A stretch of 64,000 nt of DNA from Vitellaria paradoxa (lineage: Eukaryota > Streptophyta > Magnoliopsida > Ericales > Sapotaceae). The DNA lies in contig CM034244.1 in assembly GCA_019916065.1 (NCBI GenBank), positions 37,166,377-37,230,376 of the forward strand, given 5' to 3'. A program made the translations under genes and the position numbers. Position 1 is the stretch's first letter. Each line of letters starts with the position of its first letter. The notes under the pieces were generated by a model. The model did no database searches and was not told the origin of the DNA. It saw only the letters and a list, made by a program, of their open reading frames with translations. This document shows, piece after piece, positions 1 through 11,170 of the stretch.

Positions 1-900
1 TATTATTAACATTCATTGAAGCAACTATCAAGTTCATTTTAAATAGAAAAAAATAATTTTTGACAAAATATTTATTAAAACAATTATTAAAATAATTTTT
101 AAGTATTAAAATAATTTTAAAGTATATTATTTTGTTAAACTAAAGTAATTTAAATACACAGGAGTGAATGCTTAATTTTTTTTTAAATTCAAAAATGTAA
201 ATTTAAATTAACTCATAACAACAAATATGATTTATTACATAACTTATATATATATTATCATTCACTAAAACAATTATAAAAAAATATTAAATAAAAGAAG
301 GAAAGTTTCGACAAATTATATTATTGTATTGAGTTAAATTTTTGAATTATAAGTACATTAATGTTTAGTGGTTAAATTTCAAAATATTTTTAAATTCAAT
401 ACTTGAAATGAAAATTAATTCCTAACAAAAAAATTATTGTTTTTGTTAATTTATATATTTTATCATCATTCATTAAAACAACTATAAAAATAATATAAAT
501 AACGACAAAGTGATTTTTGACAAAATATTCATTAAACAATTATAACCAAACCAAACCAACATTTTTTCCATTAGGTGAGATCGGTTATATAAATTTGTCG
601 ACGCCAATTAGATCTGTTTAGGGCCATATCCTCCTATTCATTAAACAATTATAAATAATGAATTATAATATAATAATTACTAATATTAATTACTAGTTAA
701 ATATTAAATAATGAAATATAATATTGACAATTTAATTAATTTACTTTAAATTAAATTGCTTGGACTAATATCATAATGGTTATACTAAGTTACTTAAATT
801 ATTAAAAATATTATTATTATTTAACATATTAAATTGTGATTTAATTAATGGTATAATAACTAAATAATGAATTTGTTAATTTATTTGTTGTTAATTTATT
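1..900. repeat. AT-rich intergenic DNA with degenerate repeats
   Basis: No coding signal is seen on either strand. A phrase resembling CATTCATTAAAACAACTAT recurs near 11, 258, 465 and 637, in the first cases followed by similar AT-rich sequence, so part of this stretch looks like a decayed tandem repeat with units of roughly 200-250 bp. The copies are too diverged to define a unit. Nothing else could be recognised. Confidence 0.4.
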
Positions 901-937
901 TATTTTTGTATCGTATATTTTTATTTGTTGTATATTT

Positions 938-1204
938 TTATTTTTTTTTATTTTTTTCTGATAAGTAAGTATAAATTTGGATTAATAGAAGAAAATTTAC
1001 ATCATCTAGAAGGCATACCCTTGATATCATAATAATCAAAAATATTCTTGCATCCTCTTCTTGAATATGATTACCAAAATAGCAAAAAGTGGAGATTACA
1101 CACAGTGAAGAGCTGCGAATTAGCTTCCGGACTTCTACCTGCTTAAGGAACTCTTGGTCTAGAGGGTGATTCAACCCTCTGATATTCCAGGCTGCCAAAT
1201 TCAT
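938..1204 (-). pseudogene. LINE ORF2 N-terminal fragment (endonuclease start)
   Basis: The 88-residue frame begins MNLAAWNIRGLNHPL, the canonical start of the apurinic-type endonuclease of plant L1 elements; the Asn of WNIRGLN belongs to the metal and phosphate binding site of that family. A following EVRKLI also matches the family, with a short insertion before it. After about 60 residues the similarity fades and the frame ends in lysines encoded by A-rich DNA. Reverse transcriptase and the rest of ORF2 are absent, so this cannot be functional. Confidence 0.65.
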
Positions 1205-1579
1205 TTGGAATGGTGCAGAGAAGGAGACTTGGCATTTGGTGCCTTGTTCTTACACACAAGTGCATGCATGAGCTTTGCCTTCTTTTTCCTTTGACTTTTT
1301 GATAGCACGTATTCCCCAGCTGCTGGCTTCATGATCATCGAATATGGGGCCAGTAACATCATCATGGGAGCTTTGAGGGATTCTCCAAATGTGTGCTTGT
1401 TGTGTCTAGAGAATTATCTATGACTTTTTAAGGAGGGATGGATTTCATTGTTTCCCTTTTGGGTCTTCCAGCAGCAAAGGAGAGACATCTAGCTGCCTCA
1501 GCTTGTATTGGTGCAACATCAAGGGTGATTGCTTGTCATTTCTAGTTGGCATGATCTGCAGCTTCCTTGTAGCTGCACT

Positions 1580-2627
1580 TCAATGTTTGAGCTTGTATGG
1601 TCTGTTGAAAAGTGTCCAATTGAGATGAGAGTCTCCTTCAAGGGCAGCAAATTTATTGGCCTTTATCAGAGCAGTGGATACATCTGCTGTATCATCTACC
1701 CGAAGCTGTGTTGAGGACTTGCATTCATGGTTGAACTCTGCAGAGTGTTTTGTAGAGTCATTCTTTTGAGTTGCCTTTGGTCTCCATTCAGTTCTAGTAC
1801 TTTTCGGGCAATTGCTAGTGCTATGGTTGATGCTCTTGCATTGCTTGCATACTTTGGGAATCCATTCATATTCTATTTGCTGTGTGAAAACCGAGCCATC
1901 ATGGTCTATTATTTCAATCCCTTGTGGAAGTTCAGCTGCTGGGGAGACTTCTATACATACTCTAGCATAAGCTAGACGTTGTTTAGTTGCCGTCATTTGA
2001 TCTGTGAAGAGGGGAGTCCCAATTTGGCTGGAAATTTTGCTTAAAATTCTTGCAGACCACAGGTGAAGTTTTAAATGTGGAAATCTAACCCAGATAGGAA
2101 TAGAACTGAGCTCTTCTTTGTCATATGAGCATTTATGTGACCAAGGCTTGATAACCAAAGGCTTATCATAATAACTCCATGGCCCCATTTCCATGACTTT
2201 CATTTTCAGCTCTTCATTTTCAAAACTAAATAAAAACACCATTCCTTAAAACCATTGTGTCAATCTGCCCAAAAGCTTTCCATTTCCTATCAACAAATTG
2301 TTTCATTAACTTGTAGGGTGGCTTAGCACCTATTACATAGCCTATAAGTGCCTTGCTCCATCGGGTGATTTCTTCTTCAACTTCCTCTAACGTAACAGCT
2401 ATGCTTGGATTAAGGCCCTTTAAGTGGGGGGGGGGGGGTTCGTGAAGTTGTAGCCTATTTTCCTTTAATCTGTTAGCACTAAACAGACTAGCCCAATTGT
2501 TATTTGGAGGCATGGATGGGCTGAATGGATTGTTAGGAGTTACATTAAGTTTTGGGCTCGAGGTGGCAGCTTTGTTGGGCTCGGTTGATATTTTTAAATA
2601 TCCCCCCGGAGGAGGGAAATGCCCATG
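1580..2627 (-). pseudogene. LINE ORF1 (DUF4283 plus zinc knuckle), frameshifted
   Basis: The nucleic-acid-binding ORF1 protein of a plant L1 element. The frame is open from 2627, with the first Met at 2513 (MPPNNNWASLF). It has a DUF4283-like region (SIAVTLEEVEEEITRW, later MGPWSYYDKPLVIKPW, IPIWVRFPHL) and a C-terminal knuckle CKQCKSINHSTSNC that fits C-x2-C-x4-H-x4-C. One frameshift near 2230-2240 splits it into 2226-2513 and 1580-2242. A 13-G run at 2426-2438, which encodes a Pro stretch, is a likely slippage site. It ends at a TGA at 1580. Confidence 0.75.
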
Positions 2628-2890
2628 TCAGCTAATGGGTTATCTCGATTGTTCCCAGCGGCAAATGAGGGGTCTTTGAAATTATGAGGGGGCTAATATG
2701 GTTATTACCTGGTGGGGCCGGGAGTTTACATGCTGGTCTTTGACCTGGAGTCTGTCCTTGTCTGGTCTTCCTGCTGACTCCTCTTTGCTACAATTCAGTA
2801 GGTGCACGTGCTGGCCAATTACCATGCACTTGCTGTAATGGCGGCGGTTCCTCTGAAAATTGCAATTGCCTCCTACAAAGTCCTCATATG

Positions 2891-3170
2891 TCAGATAACC
2901 TGCACAACTTTCTCTACCATTTGTTGCATAAACTGACTGCGCATCTCCAGTGCTAAGATGGCATGGATTTCACTTCCAGAGTCTTAACAAGTTCCTCCTC
3001 GCTGCTTTCCTGCACTTCTGAAGTCTCGACTGAACCAATACACCTGCAATTAGAAGCTGGCTTCACTGTGCAGTTGATTTCTTCCATCAGCTGGTTTAAT
3101 AACTCCTTAGAATCTGCTTCTTGAAAGCTTTGCTCCTCAGACTTCTTTTCAACATTGCTGCCTTTTACTC
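2891..3170 (-). pseudogene. Acidic ORF relic of unknown origin
   Basis: On the minus strand an acidic, Ser/Glu-rich frame follows directly after the DENR fragment (for example SEEQSFQEADSKELLNQLME, then ESSEEELVKTLEV). A shift of frame near 2960 lets it continue (LALEMRSQFMQQMVEKVVQ) to a stop near 2891. It lies between the DENR fragment and LINE ORF1 on the same strand. It could be a 5' part of the LINE or captured host sequence. I do not recognise the family. Confidence 0.35.
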
Positions 3171-3419
3171 CATGACTTCTTGTGCGGAAGGAGCTGCGCC
3201 ATTGCCACTACCAGAAGAGAGTCCAACCGATTGAGCTGTTCAGATACCTTTGCGGCATCTTTCTCATTCGCCTCTTTAGGGAGATCAGGGTAGAGGTCAG
3301 GAGCGTTCTGATCAACCAGGGCTTGCATTTCTCGAAATCAGGACCAAATTCACAGTACTGGCGGGTAGACTACAAATTGGACAGTACAGAACTCGAACGG
3401 GTTGGGGTTTCTCAGCCAT
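3171..3419 (-). pseudogene. DENR (density-regulated protein) N-terminal fragment
   Basis: From an ATG at 3419 the minus strand reads MAEKPQPVRVLYCPICSLPA. After a one-base loss it reads EYCEFGPDFEKCKPWLI, and in a further frame NAPDLYPDLPKEANEKDA and GLSSGSGNGAAPSA. Joined by eye, these match in order the N-terminus of plant DENR, the partner of MCT-1 in translation re-initiation. The zinc-binding Cys pairs are visible (CPIC, then the Cys of EYCEF and EKCKP). The C-terminal SUI1 domain is absent and at least three frame changes are present, so this is a dead fragment. The 19 bases before the ATG reach the edge of the inverted repeat at 3438, and LINE ORF1 lies downstream on the same strand. 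Confidence 0.75.
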
Positions 3420-3437
3420 TTTTAGCGCTGATGGCTT

Positions 3438-4906
3438 GGACGCCGGGGGAAGCAGTAACATAAATATTGCTGTCGCAGTAGTAGCTTGAAAGGGCCGTGT
3501 TTTGAGTGATACGGCGCCGTTCAACGTCAACAAAAAAATTAAAGGACCGGGGCCAGCACCCAAAAAAAAAATGAAAAAATAAATAAAAATCTAATACGGT
3601 AGGAAGCATAAAAAAAAAAAAAGAAGAAACGAAGAGTGGGTTAGTGATTAAAAATTAATTTTTTTTAAAAGTACTAATTTAGAAAAAATTATTTTTTTAT
3701 TTATTTGATAAAATTATATTTAGACTGAGTTTGAAAAGAAAAAAAACTAACTTTTTATTTTTTTAATTAGTTACTACCTAACTGTTAAAAATTACTTTTA
3801 TGTATTTAAAAAGGAAAAAAGTTAAAGTAATATTTGATTTACTTTTTTATTTCTTGTTTTCTCCTTTTATTTTTATTTTATCTGTTTTATGTTTTAAAAT
3901 TTACGTTTTGTTATTTTCATTTTATGTATAAATTATTTTTATTTTTAAAACAAATTTGAAAATAAAAATAACTAAAAACGTTTTGAACTGTTTTATTTAT
4001 TTAAAAAACACAAAATGAAAAATGAACTCAAAACGGGTATACCAAATCACACTTAACTTTTTAGAAGTTAGTTTTTATTTTTTATTAATATAACATTTTT
4101 ACTCTTCAATGTTTAAATTTTGAACATAATTTTTTAGTAGTTAGTTTTTATTTTTTGTTAATTTTACATTTTATTTTTCAATGTTTAAATTTTTAATTTT
4201 GAATTTATTTTTCATTTTATGTTTTTTAAAAATAAAGAAAACAACTCAAAAACGTATTTAATTACTTGTAATTTTTTAAATTTGTTTTAGAAAATAAAAA
4301 TAAATTTAAACATAAAATAAAAATGACAAAAAATTATTTTGAGCTTTTTTAACGTAAAATAAGGAAAATCTCAAAATACGAAAAATAAAAAATTTTAAAC
4401 TAAATGTGTTTTCTATTTTTTTAAATTTTTAGATTTTAAAACATAAAACGAATAAAATGAAAAATAAAAAAAATAAAGAGAAAACAAAAAATAAAAAAGT
4501 AAATCAAATATACCTTAACTTTTTCCTTTTAAATACATAAAGTAGTTTTTTAACAGTTAGGTAGTAACTAATTAAAAAAACAAAAAGTTAATTTTTTTTC
4601 TTTTCAAACTCAGTCTAAATCTAATTTATCAAATAAATAAAAATAATTTTACTAAATTAGTAACTTTTAAAAAAAATAATTTTTAATCACTAAACCCACT
4701 ATTCGTTTCTTCTTCATTTTTTTTTTTTTTTTTTGCGCTTCCTACCGTATTAGATTTTTTCTTTTTTTTTTCCTTTTTTTTTTGTTGGCGCTGGCTCCGA
4801 TTCTTTAATTTTTTGTTGATGTGAACGGCACCGTTTTGCCCAAAACGCGGCCGTTTCAAGCTACTGCTGCGCAGCAGTATTTATGTTACTGCTGCCCCCT
4901 GCGTCC
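3438..4906. repeat. Long inverted repeat (foldback-like), ~1.47 kb
   Basis: The left arm, from GGACGCCGGGG at 3438 to ~4035, is repeated in reverse complement from ~4197 to 4906. Matches run in order: GTTACTGCT, TTTCAAGCTACT, ACGGC(G/A)CCGT, CCTACCGTATTAGATTT, then a long AT-rich inner part. The right arm is ~110 bp longer because of an insertion. The ~160-bp loop contains a tandem pair of ~70-bp units (4058 and 4130). The outer 150 bp are GC-richer than the rest and look like a plant promoter or leader, with the left one leading into the DENR ATG. It could be a foldback or MULE-type non-autonomous element or an inverted duplication. No coding capacity. Confidence 0.75.
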
Positions 4907-5149
4907 TGATGGGACGATGGCTAACATTGCTGATCCTCGACAGTCTTTCCACTGTTTGTCTTTGAAAGCTTTGGGTTGCCTTTCCTCCCTTTGTTTGCTT
5001 ATCAAGGAATAAATTGTTGACTGATGATTGAATCTCCGTAGTCAAAAACGAAGGGAAAGAGAGGTCGGAACCCTTTTAATTCTTGGAAGTATAAGAAATT
5101 AAGGAACATATTCATGTGGGTTTTAGATTTTTATTTTATATAATTAAGT

Positions 5150-6965
5150 TGATAATAATACACAAAATCTTAATCTTACTTAGCCCGAATCCACTATCAA
5201 CCTTGGACCCAAAAATGTAATACTAAAATAGTTAGAAAACTAGGTAAAATAATAATGTATAATATTAAGTAGTTAATTAGTAATAACCAATTAACAATAT
5301 TTAATTAGTTAAATTCATAACTAATACACAACCCCTCTAATCTTAGTGGGGTCCAAGTCAATATCTTTCTGGACCTAATCCAATCAAATATTAATACTAT
5401 GAGAAAATTAGGTAAAAAATAATATTATAATTATAATTAGATAAATTAAGTAATAATATTATAATTAGATAATTAACCGATCTAACCATGAGCAGGTTGA
5501 AAAGAGCTCTAACAGGCCTTAAAGGACCAAAACCCACGTATGTGACAAAATACGAGGATGACACGTGGCTAAGGAATTAATAATATTTAATTAGTTAAGT
5601 TACTAATTAATATATAAATTTCTAATTTTACCTGAACCCAATCTAAAAGGGAATTAGGTAAAACAATAATATTTAATTAGATAATTAAGTATATTATATA
5701 TTATAATTAGGTACTTAATAATAGTAATTAATAATATTTAATTAGTTAAATTAAAAAGTAATACATAAATCCCTAATCTTATTTGGATCCACTCTAATCC
5801 AATAATATAATACAATAAGGGAATTAGGTAAAATAGTAATACTATAATTAGGCAATTAAGTATATAATATTATAATTAGGTACTTAATAATAGTTAATTG
5901 ATAATATTTAACTAGTTAAATAATAAGTAATACAAACCCTTAATCTTACTTGATTAATCTTACTTGAACCCATTCCAATGTCTTTTTTGGGTCCAATCTA
6001 ATATAATATTAACAATAGTTAGAAATTAGGTTAAATAATATTATTATAATATTATAATTAGTTAATTAGTAATAGCTAATTAATAATATTTAATTATTTA
6101 AATTCATAATATACAACTCCCTTAATATTACTTGGGCCCAAGCCCCTATATCTTTCTTGGGGGCTTGAGCTTAGGCCTAATTCAATCGAAATTAGTACTA
6201 TGAGGAAATTAGGTAAAATGATAGTATTATAATATAATTATGTAAATTAAGTAATAATATTGTAATATTATAATTAGATAATTAATAATAGTTAATTAAT
6301 AATATTTAATTAGCTCAATTACTAATTAATACATAAATACCTAATCTTACCTGAACCCAACACAATATCTTACATGAGCCCAATCTAATATCTTACCTGG
6401 GCTCAGTCCATTAATACAATAAGGGAATTAGGTAAAATAGTAATATTAAACTAGGTAATTAAGTATTATAATACATATAATTAGTTACTGACTAATAGTT
6501 AATTAATTATATTTAACTAGTTAAATTAATAGGTAATACACAAATTCCTAATCTTACTTGGACCTACTCCAATCTAATATTAATACAATAAGGGAATTAG
6601 GTAATGGTAATATTATAATTAGGTAATTAAGTGTATTATAAATTATAATTAGGTACTGACTAATAGTTAATTAATAATATTTAACTCGTTAAATTAATAG
6701 GTAATACGCAAAATCTTAATCTTACTTGGACTCACTCCAATCCAATATTTATACAATAAAGAAATTAGGTAAAATAGTAATATTAAATAGGTTATTAAGT
6801 ATATTATAATATTTTAATTAGGTACTGACTAATAGTTAATTGATAATATTTAACTAGTTAAATTGATAGGTAATACACAAACCCTAATTTTACTTGGGCC
6901 CACTCCAATCCAATATTAATACAATAAGGGAATTGGGCAAAATAGTAATATTATATTTAGGTAAT
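5150..6965. repeat. Degenerate ~170-bp tandem repeat array
   Basis: A phrase close to GGGAATTAGGTAAAATAGTA recurs near 5235, 5408, 5650, 5820, 6022, 6207, 6424, 6594, 6761 and 6929. Most steps are 167-173 bp and some are 185-242. Each unit also carries TAATCTTACTTGGACCCACTCCAATC-like and AATAATATTTAACTAGTTAAATT-like parts, so the units are true homologues. No coding potential. The array is cut by Athila-1, and similar sequence resumes after it at 20459. Confidence 0.7.
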
Positions 6966-8507
6966 TGATTGGACATCAATTGTTACATATTATACATTCA
7001 AATTACACTTTGCACACATCATAAAAGATATAAAATCTATTTTTTGTGCAGATTTCATCTCCATTCTCCCAAAGTGGAAATATGTGTTGATTTCCATCAC
7101 AAAAACAAGAAATTAAGCGTACATTGAGGATGTTGAGAAGAAAGCTGCTGCACAACACATCAAATGATTGAAGCGATTTCAGAAGAAGAAGAAATTCCTT
7201 GAAATCAATGCAAGAAGATCAGAATCACTATTCTGGAAATTTCTGCAGGAGATGAGCATATTCGAATATGGTTTTACTGTATTCGAATATAAGCTTCTTC
7301 ACAGCAACGAATTCCATGTGACCCCAACTTCCCCATGTGATGTAACCTGCAATCTAGGGAGGGCAAATCAGGAAAAAAAAGATATAGGAGAGAGAAGGAG
7401 CCATCATGAGGACAAATTCGGTTAGAGGAGAGAGAAAGAGAGAGAGAGAGAAAGAGAGGAGAGAGAAAGAGGGAGAGAGAAGGAAGAGAGAAGTGGAGTA
7501 GAGACACAAAAAGAACAGAGAAAAAAATTGGGAAGGAGATTCAGATTTCGTTTAGAGAGAGTTTTGAGAGAAATTCATTGAGAGTTCATAGTTTTACATG
7601 GAATTTCAATTCGGCATTAGAGTTTTTGAGATTTACATTTTGAATTCATTCCAATTTCTGTAATCAGATTTTCAGTTCTAAATCCATTAACTTTCAATTT
7701 CAGATTGTAATGTCTTCCAATCAGATTTCCACTTCTGTTTTCTTCTTTTTAACATGCTCGGCTAAGTCTTCTTGGGCCAAGGCAAGGGTAATGCCCTTCC
7801 AATGAATCTCAAGTGGCCGAACTTCATGATTTACTTTGAGTTCTTATGGTTATCAAGTCAATTTGCAGCTGGGTGTCTTAGAACTCATTGATTCAAGACC
7901 CGATTAATCCAACTTTGTATATCCTATTGATGAGTTCATAGGTGTTGCTTAACTTAGAACTCTCATGACATTGTTGTATGTGGGTTGCTAGAATTAGAAC
8001 TCCTATTGTCCTTAAAATAGGTTATGCACATTGAGTGTTTAATCCATGGTTTGTTTCAATTGAAATTAATTTTCTCAAAAATCAGTACAAATTGATTTGG
8101 TAATTTATAAACTCTTGGCACTTGAAATTCATTCGGATTGGTATTAAACTTGTCTTGCTCAACCTTTTTTATCACTTAATCTTTTAGTTTAAATTCACTT
8201 TGCTTTTGGAAAATTAGTTCAAAACCATCAACCAACCAAATCAGATTTTAATTTTCTTTCACATTTTTCTGTGAGTTGTGTTTTGCCAAATTAATCTCCA
8301 TTAGAGTCATTCACTTCATTACTCCCTAGATCCCTGTGGAAATGACCTGGGACTTACCAGTTATTTTGTGCTTCAACCACACCTTGCACTTGGGGGAAAA
8401 CTTGTCTTGATTTACCTCACTTAACATTTTCTTTAAATTTGAATTTATAATCTGAATTTTCATTTGAGCTTTTATCTTGGAGTGAGGTAATTAAACAAGA
8501 ACAAGCA
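6966..8507 (+). repeat. Athila-1 5' LTR
   Basis: The 1542-bp LTR runs TGATTGGAC to AACAAGCA. It holds two ATTCGAAT palindromes at 7260 and 7281, and a purine tract of GA repeats at ~7425-7490 that is about 28 bp longer than in the 3' LTR. The last ~120 bp (CCCTGTGGAAATGACCTGG, CCTTGCACTTGGGGG) are shared with the otherwise diverged Athila-2 LTR. No clear TATA box was identified. Confidence 0.92.
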
Positions 8508-8514
8508 CAATTTA

Positions 8515-8534
8515 TGGCGCCGTTGCCGGGGATC
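8515..8534 (+). other. Athila-1 primer binding site (tRNA-Asp)
   Basis: TGGCGCCGTTGCCGGGGATC lies 7 bp after the LTR end. It is complementary to the 3' end of plant tRNA-Asp(GUC) including CCA, the primer expected for Athila elements. Confidence 0.9.
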
Positions 8535-8859
8535 TTTGAGAAGCAATGGTGTTTTGAGCCTTTGGAGCATTAACTGGCAGTACATCTCACCACCATTTTC
8601 AACAACAGAGCTGCTTAACTTGTTGAGTAACTTTGTTTCATCTCTATTTCTATTTCTTTTATAGTTTTAGTTGTTAGTTTAGTTTTAGAACTGTTTGCAT
8701 CTGAATCCTGAATTTCTGATTTGAAACTATTTCATCTGATATTCGAATACGGCTGCATTTCTCTGCTGAGAGCTGTAGTTGCAATTCTCGTGAATCAGTA
8801 GATGAAACTGTGGAAGTTAGGAGTTAGATGGAGTTTTGCTTCAGTCTGAATTTCTGTTT
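8535..8859 (+). other. Athila-1 untranslated leader
   Basis: The non-coding leader between primer binding site and gag ATG contains one ATTCGAAT (8741) with a weaker match (ATTTGAAA) 22 bp upstream. No other feature was recognised. Confidence 0.6.
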
Positions 8860-11170
8860 ATGCTTTTAAGGTCTGGTAACTTGTTGGAAACAGATCTGAA
8901 TTGCATTCTCCATCTTCTCTTGCTGAATTGATTGAATTTGCTGCACTACATTCACAATCTGAATTTTCTGTTGCACATATGGATCCACCACCTGTTCTGC
9001 CGGAAGGAAGTGTTCAAGGAGAGAATGATCAAATGGATCAAAACATCCTTAGACCTCTCCGGGAATATCTTTATCCAGCTAGACAAACCACTCCATCTTG
9101 CATTGTTCTTCCAAATGGACATCAGAATTTTTATCTTAAACCTGGAACAATTCAGCTTTTACCAACTTTTCATGGCATGGACTCAGAAAATCCTTATATG
9201 CATATGAAAGAATTTGAAGATGTTTGTGGAACTTGCATGGATAGGAATGTTAATGAGGACATGGTTAGGCTTAAATTATTTCCATTTTCATTGAAAGACA
9301 AGGCAAAAATGTGGTTGAATTCACTTGAGCCTAGATCAATAGGTACTTGGAGAGACATGCAAACAAAATTTTTGAAGAAGTATTTTCCTGCAAATAGAAC
9401 TGTGATTCTTCAACAGCAAATAATGAATTTTGTGTGTAAATCCAATGAAACATTTGCTCAAGCATGGGAAAGATTCAAGGAATTATTGCAAGCTGTCCAC
9501 ATCATGGTTTTGAATCTTGGAGAATTGTTAATTTTTTCCATAATGCATTAACTCCAAATCTGAAAATGTTGGTTGCCACCATGTGTAATGGTGAATTCTA
9601 TGACAAAACTGCTGAAGAGGCTTTACATTTCTTTGATGCTTTAGCTGAAAACACTAAACAGTGGGAGGTAGTCTCCCCATTGTTCTGAATTTTCTGACAG
9701 ATCAAATGATAGAGGAAAGTTCCATCTCAATGAGGCAGATGATGTTGGAGCTAGGTTGGCTGCATTGTCAAGAAAGATTGAATTGATGGAGCAAAAGAAG
9801 CAAACATTGAAGGAGAGTGAAGTGAAGTGTGTGATGTGTGAAACCGCAGACCACAGGACTGATGATTGCCCAACACTTCCAGCTTTTAAGGAAGTTCTCT
9901 ATGGTCAAGCAAATCCCACACAAGCTGCAAGACCCTTCAATCAAAATCAGGGGATGAACACATATTCGCAAGGCCATAGTCCATATTCGAATAACTACAA
10001 CCCTGGCTACAGAAATCATCCAAACCTTTCTTGGAAAGCAGAAGCACAGAACCAACAATACCAACCTCAACAAAATGTGCAACCCCAACCATTTCCTTCT
10101 CAGCCTTTTCAACCTCAGCAGAATACAAATTTTTATCAGCCACCTCACAAAAGATCTTTGGAAGACACCTTGCAACAATTTATGCAAGGGCAGATTGGAA
10201 CCAACAATCAAATTCCAAGTTTCAAGAGCAGACAAACAGGGCCATGGAAGACATCCGAAGTCAATTGTCAAAGCTAACTCAAGCTTTAACCATCAGAGAA
10301 TCAGGAAAGCTTCCATCTCAGCCAAGACCAAATCCTACAAGCCAAGTTCATTTCAGTGAATCATCTTCATCTGCTGCAAATGAAAATCTGGAGCATGTAC
10401 AAGCTGTTTCAACATTGAGAAGTGGTAAGCAAATTGTCAAGCCAGATTACAAACCACCTGCTGAAGAATTGAGGAAGAAATGAGAAGAATGAGCAAGAAA
10501 TAATGAAAAATGAAGAGGAAATGCAGCTGAAACAGAAATTGGACAGCAGAACAGAAAGTGAACAGAAACAGCAATTTAGCACTTCTGAGAAAGAAATCAT
10601 GTTTCAGAATGAAGAGCAAGAATTGAAGCAAAATGAAAGACTAATTGGGGACAACAAGTTGGACAGCAGAAACTTGAGGAAAAGCAGAATTGAGCCAAGA
10701 AAATCAGGAAATTCTGATGCAGCCAAAGGAATATTCGAATACCAGCAAGCAACATTCGAATAGCAGTAAGCAGCAAATCAGAATCCAGAGAACAGAGCAG
10801 GTAAATTCTGAAAATAAAGAGGAAATTTCTGACAATAAGAAAAAAATTTCTGAGGAAAATCAGTTTGAAAAGAGTGAAAAGATTTTGAAAATAAAGAGAT
10901 TTTGAATAAAACCAAGTTGGACAAATCTGAATTTGTTCCAAAACTTCCATTTCCACAAAGATTGAACAAAGCCAAGAAAGAGAATTTGAATTCTGACATC
11001 TATGAATTGTTCAAACAAGTCAGAATCAATATTCCCTTACTTGATGCAATTAAACAAAATCCATCCTATGGAAAATTTTTGAAAGATTTGTGTACTGTTA
11101 AGAGGAAAATGAATGTGAAAGAAAGAGCATTTTTGACTGAACAAGTGAGCTCCATTTTGCAATTTAAAAC
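8860..11170 (+). pseudogene. gag: Athila-1 gag, multiple frameshifts
   Basis: The capsid/nucleocapsid gene starts at ATG 8860 (MLLRSG, as in Athila-2) but shifts frame within ~40 bp. Pieces follow at 8901-9551 (capsid core, LFPFSLKDKAKMWLNSLEP), 9464-9688, 9756-10277, 10031-10483, 10503-10763 and 10902 onward. The knuckle CVMCETADHRTDDC (C-x2-C-x4-H-x4-C) is intact at ~9828. The Gln/Asn-rich tail is shorter than in Athila-2. ATTCGAAT words occur in the coding part at 9985, 10733 and 10754. At the gag-pol junction this copy reads SSILQFKTPP, so gag and pol are continuous here, unlike Athila-2. Confidence 0.88.

Larger units (their letters stand above)
905..2630 (-). mobile_element. LINE (L1-type) 5' fragment, minus strand
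   Basis: Read on the minus strand, this has a DUF4283-type ORF1 with a zinc knuckle, a ~375-bp spacer, then the first residues of an ORF2 whose start matches the endonuclease domain of plant L1 LINEs (WNIRGLN). The order is right for a LINE, but everything after the first ~70 residues of ORF2 is missing. The minus-strand end at ~905-960 is strongly A-rich and may be a polyA tail or simple AT-rich DNA. Most LINE copies lose the 5' end, so this fragment is unusual in keeping it. Target-site duplications were not identified. Confidence 0.7.

Noticed and set aside
2426..2438. G13 run as a regulatory or quadruplex signal
   Set aside because: It lies in the decayed LINE ORF1 where it encodes Pro. 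Slippage or sequencing error explains it more simply.
3171..3419. Functional DENR gene
   Set aside because: The frame changes at least three times and the SUI1 domain is absent.
9768..10271. Long minus-strand ORF opposite Athila-1 gag
   Set aside because: Antisense shadow of the Gln/Asn-rich gag region. Its Leu/Arg-rich composition is what the reverse of that codon use gives.
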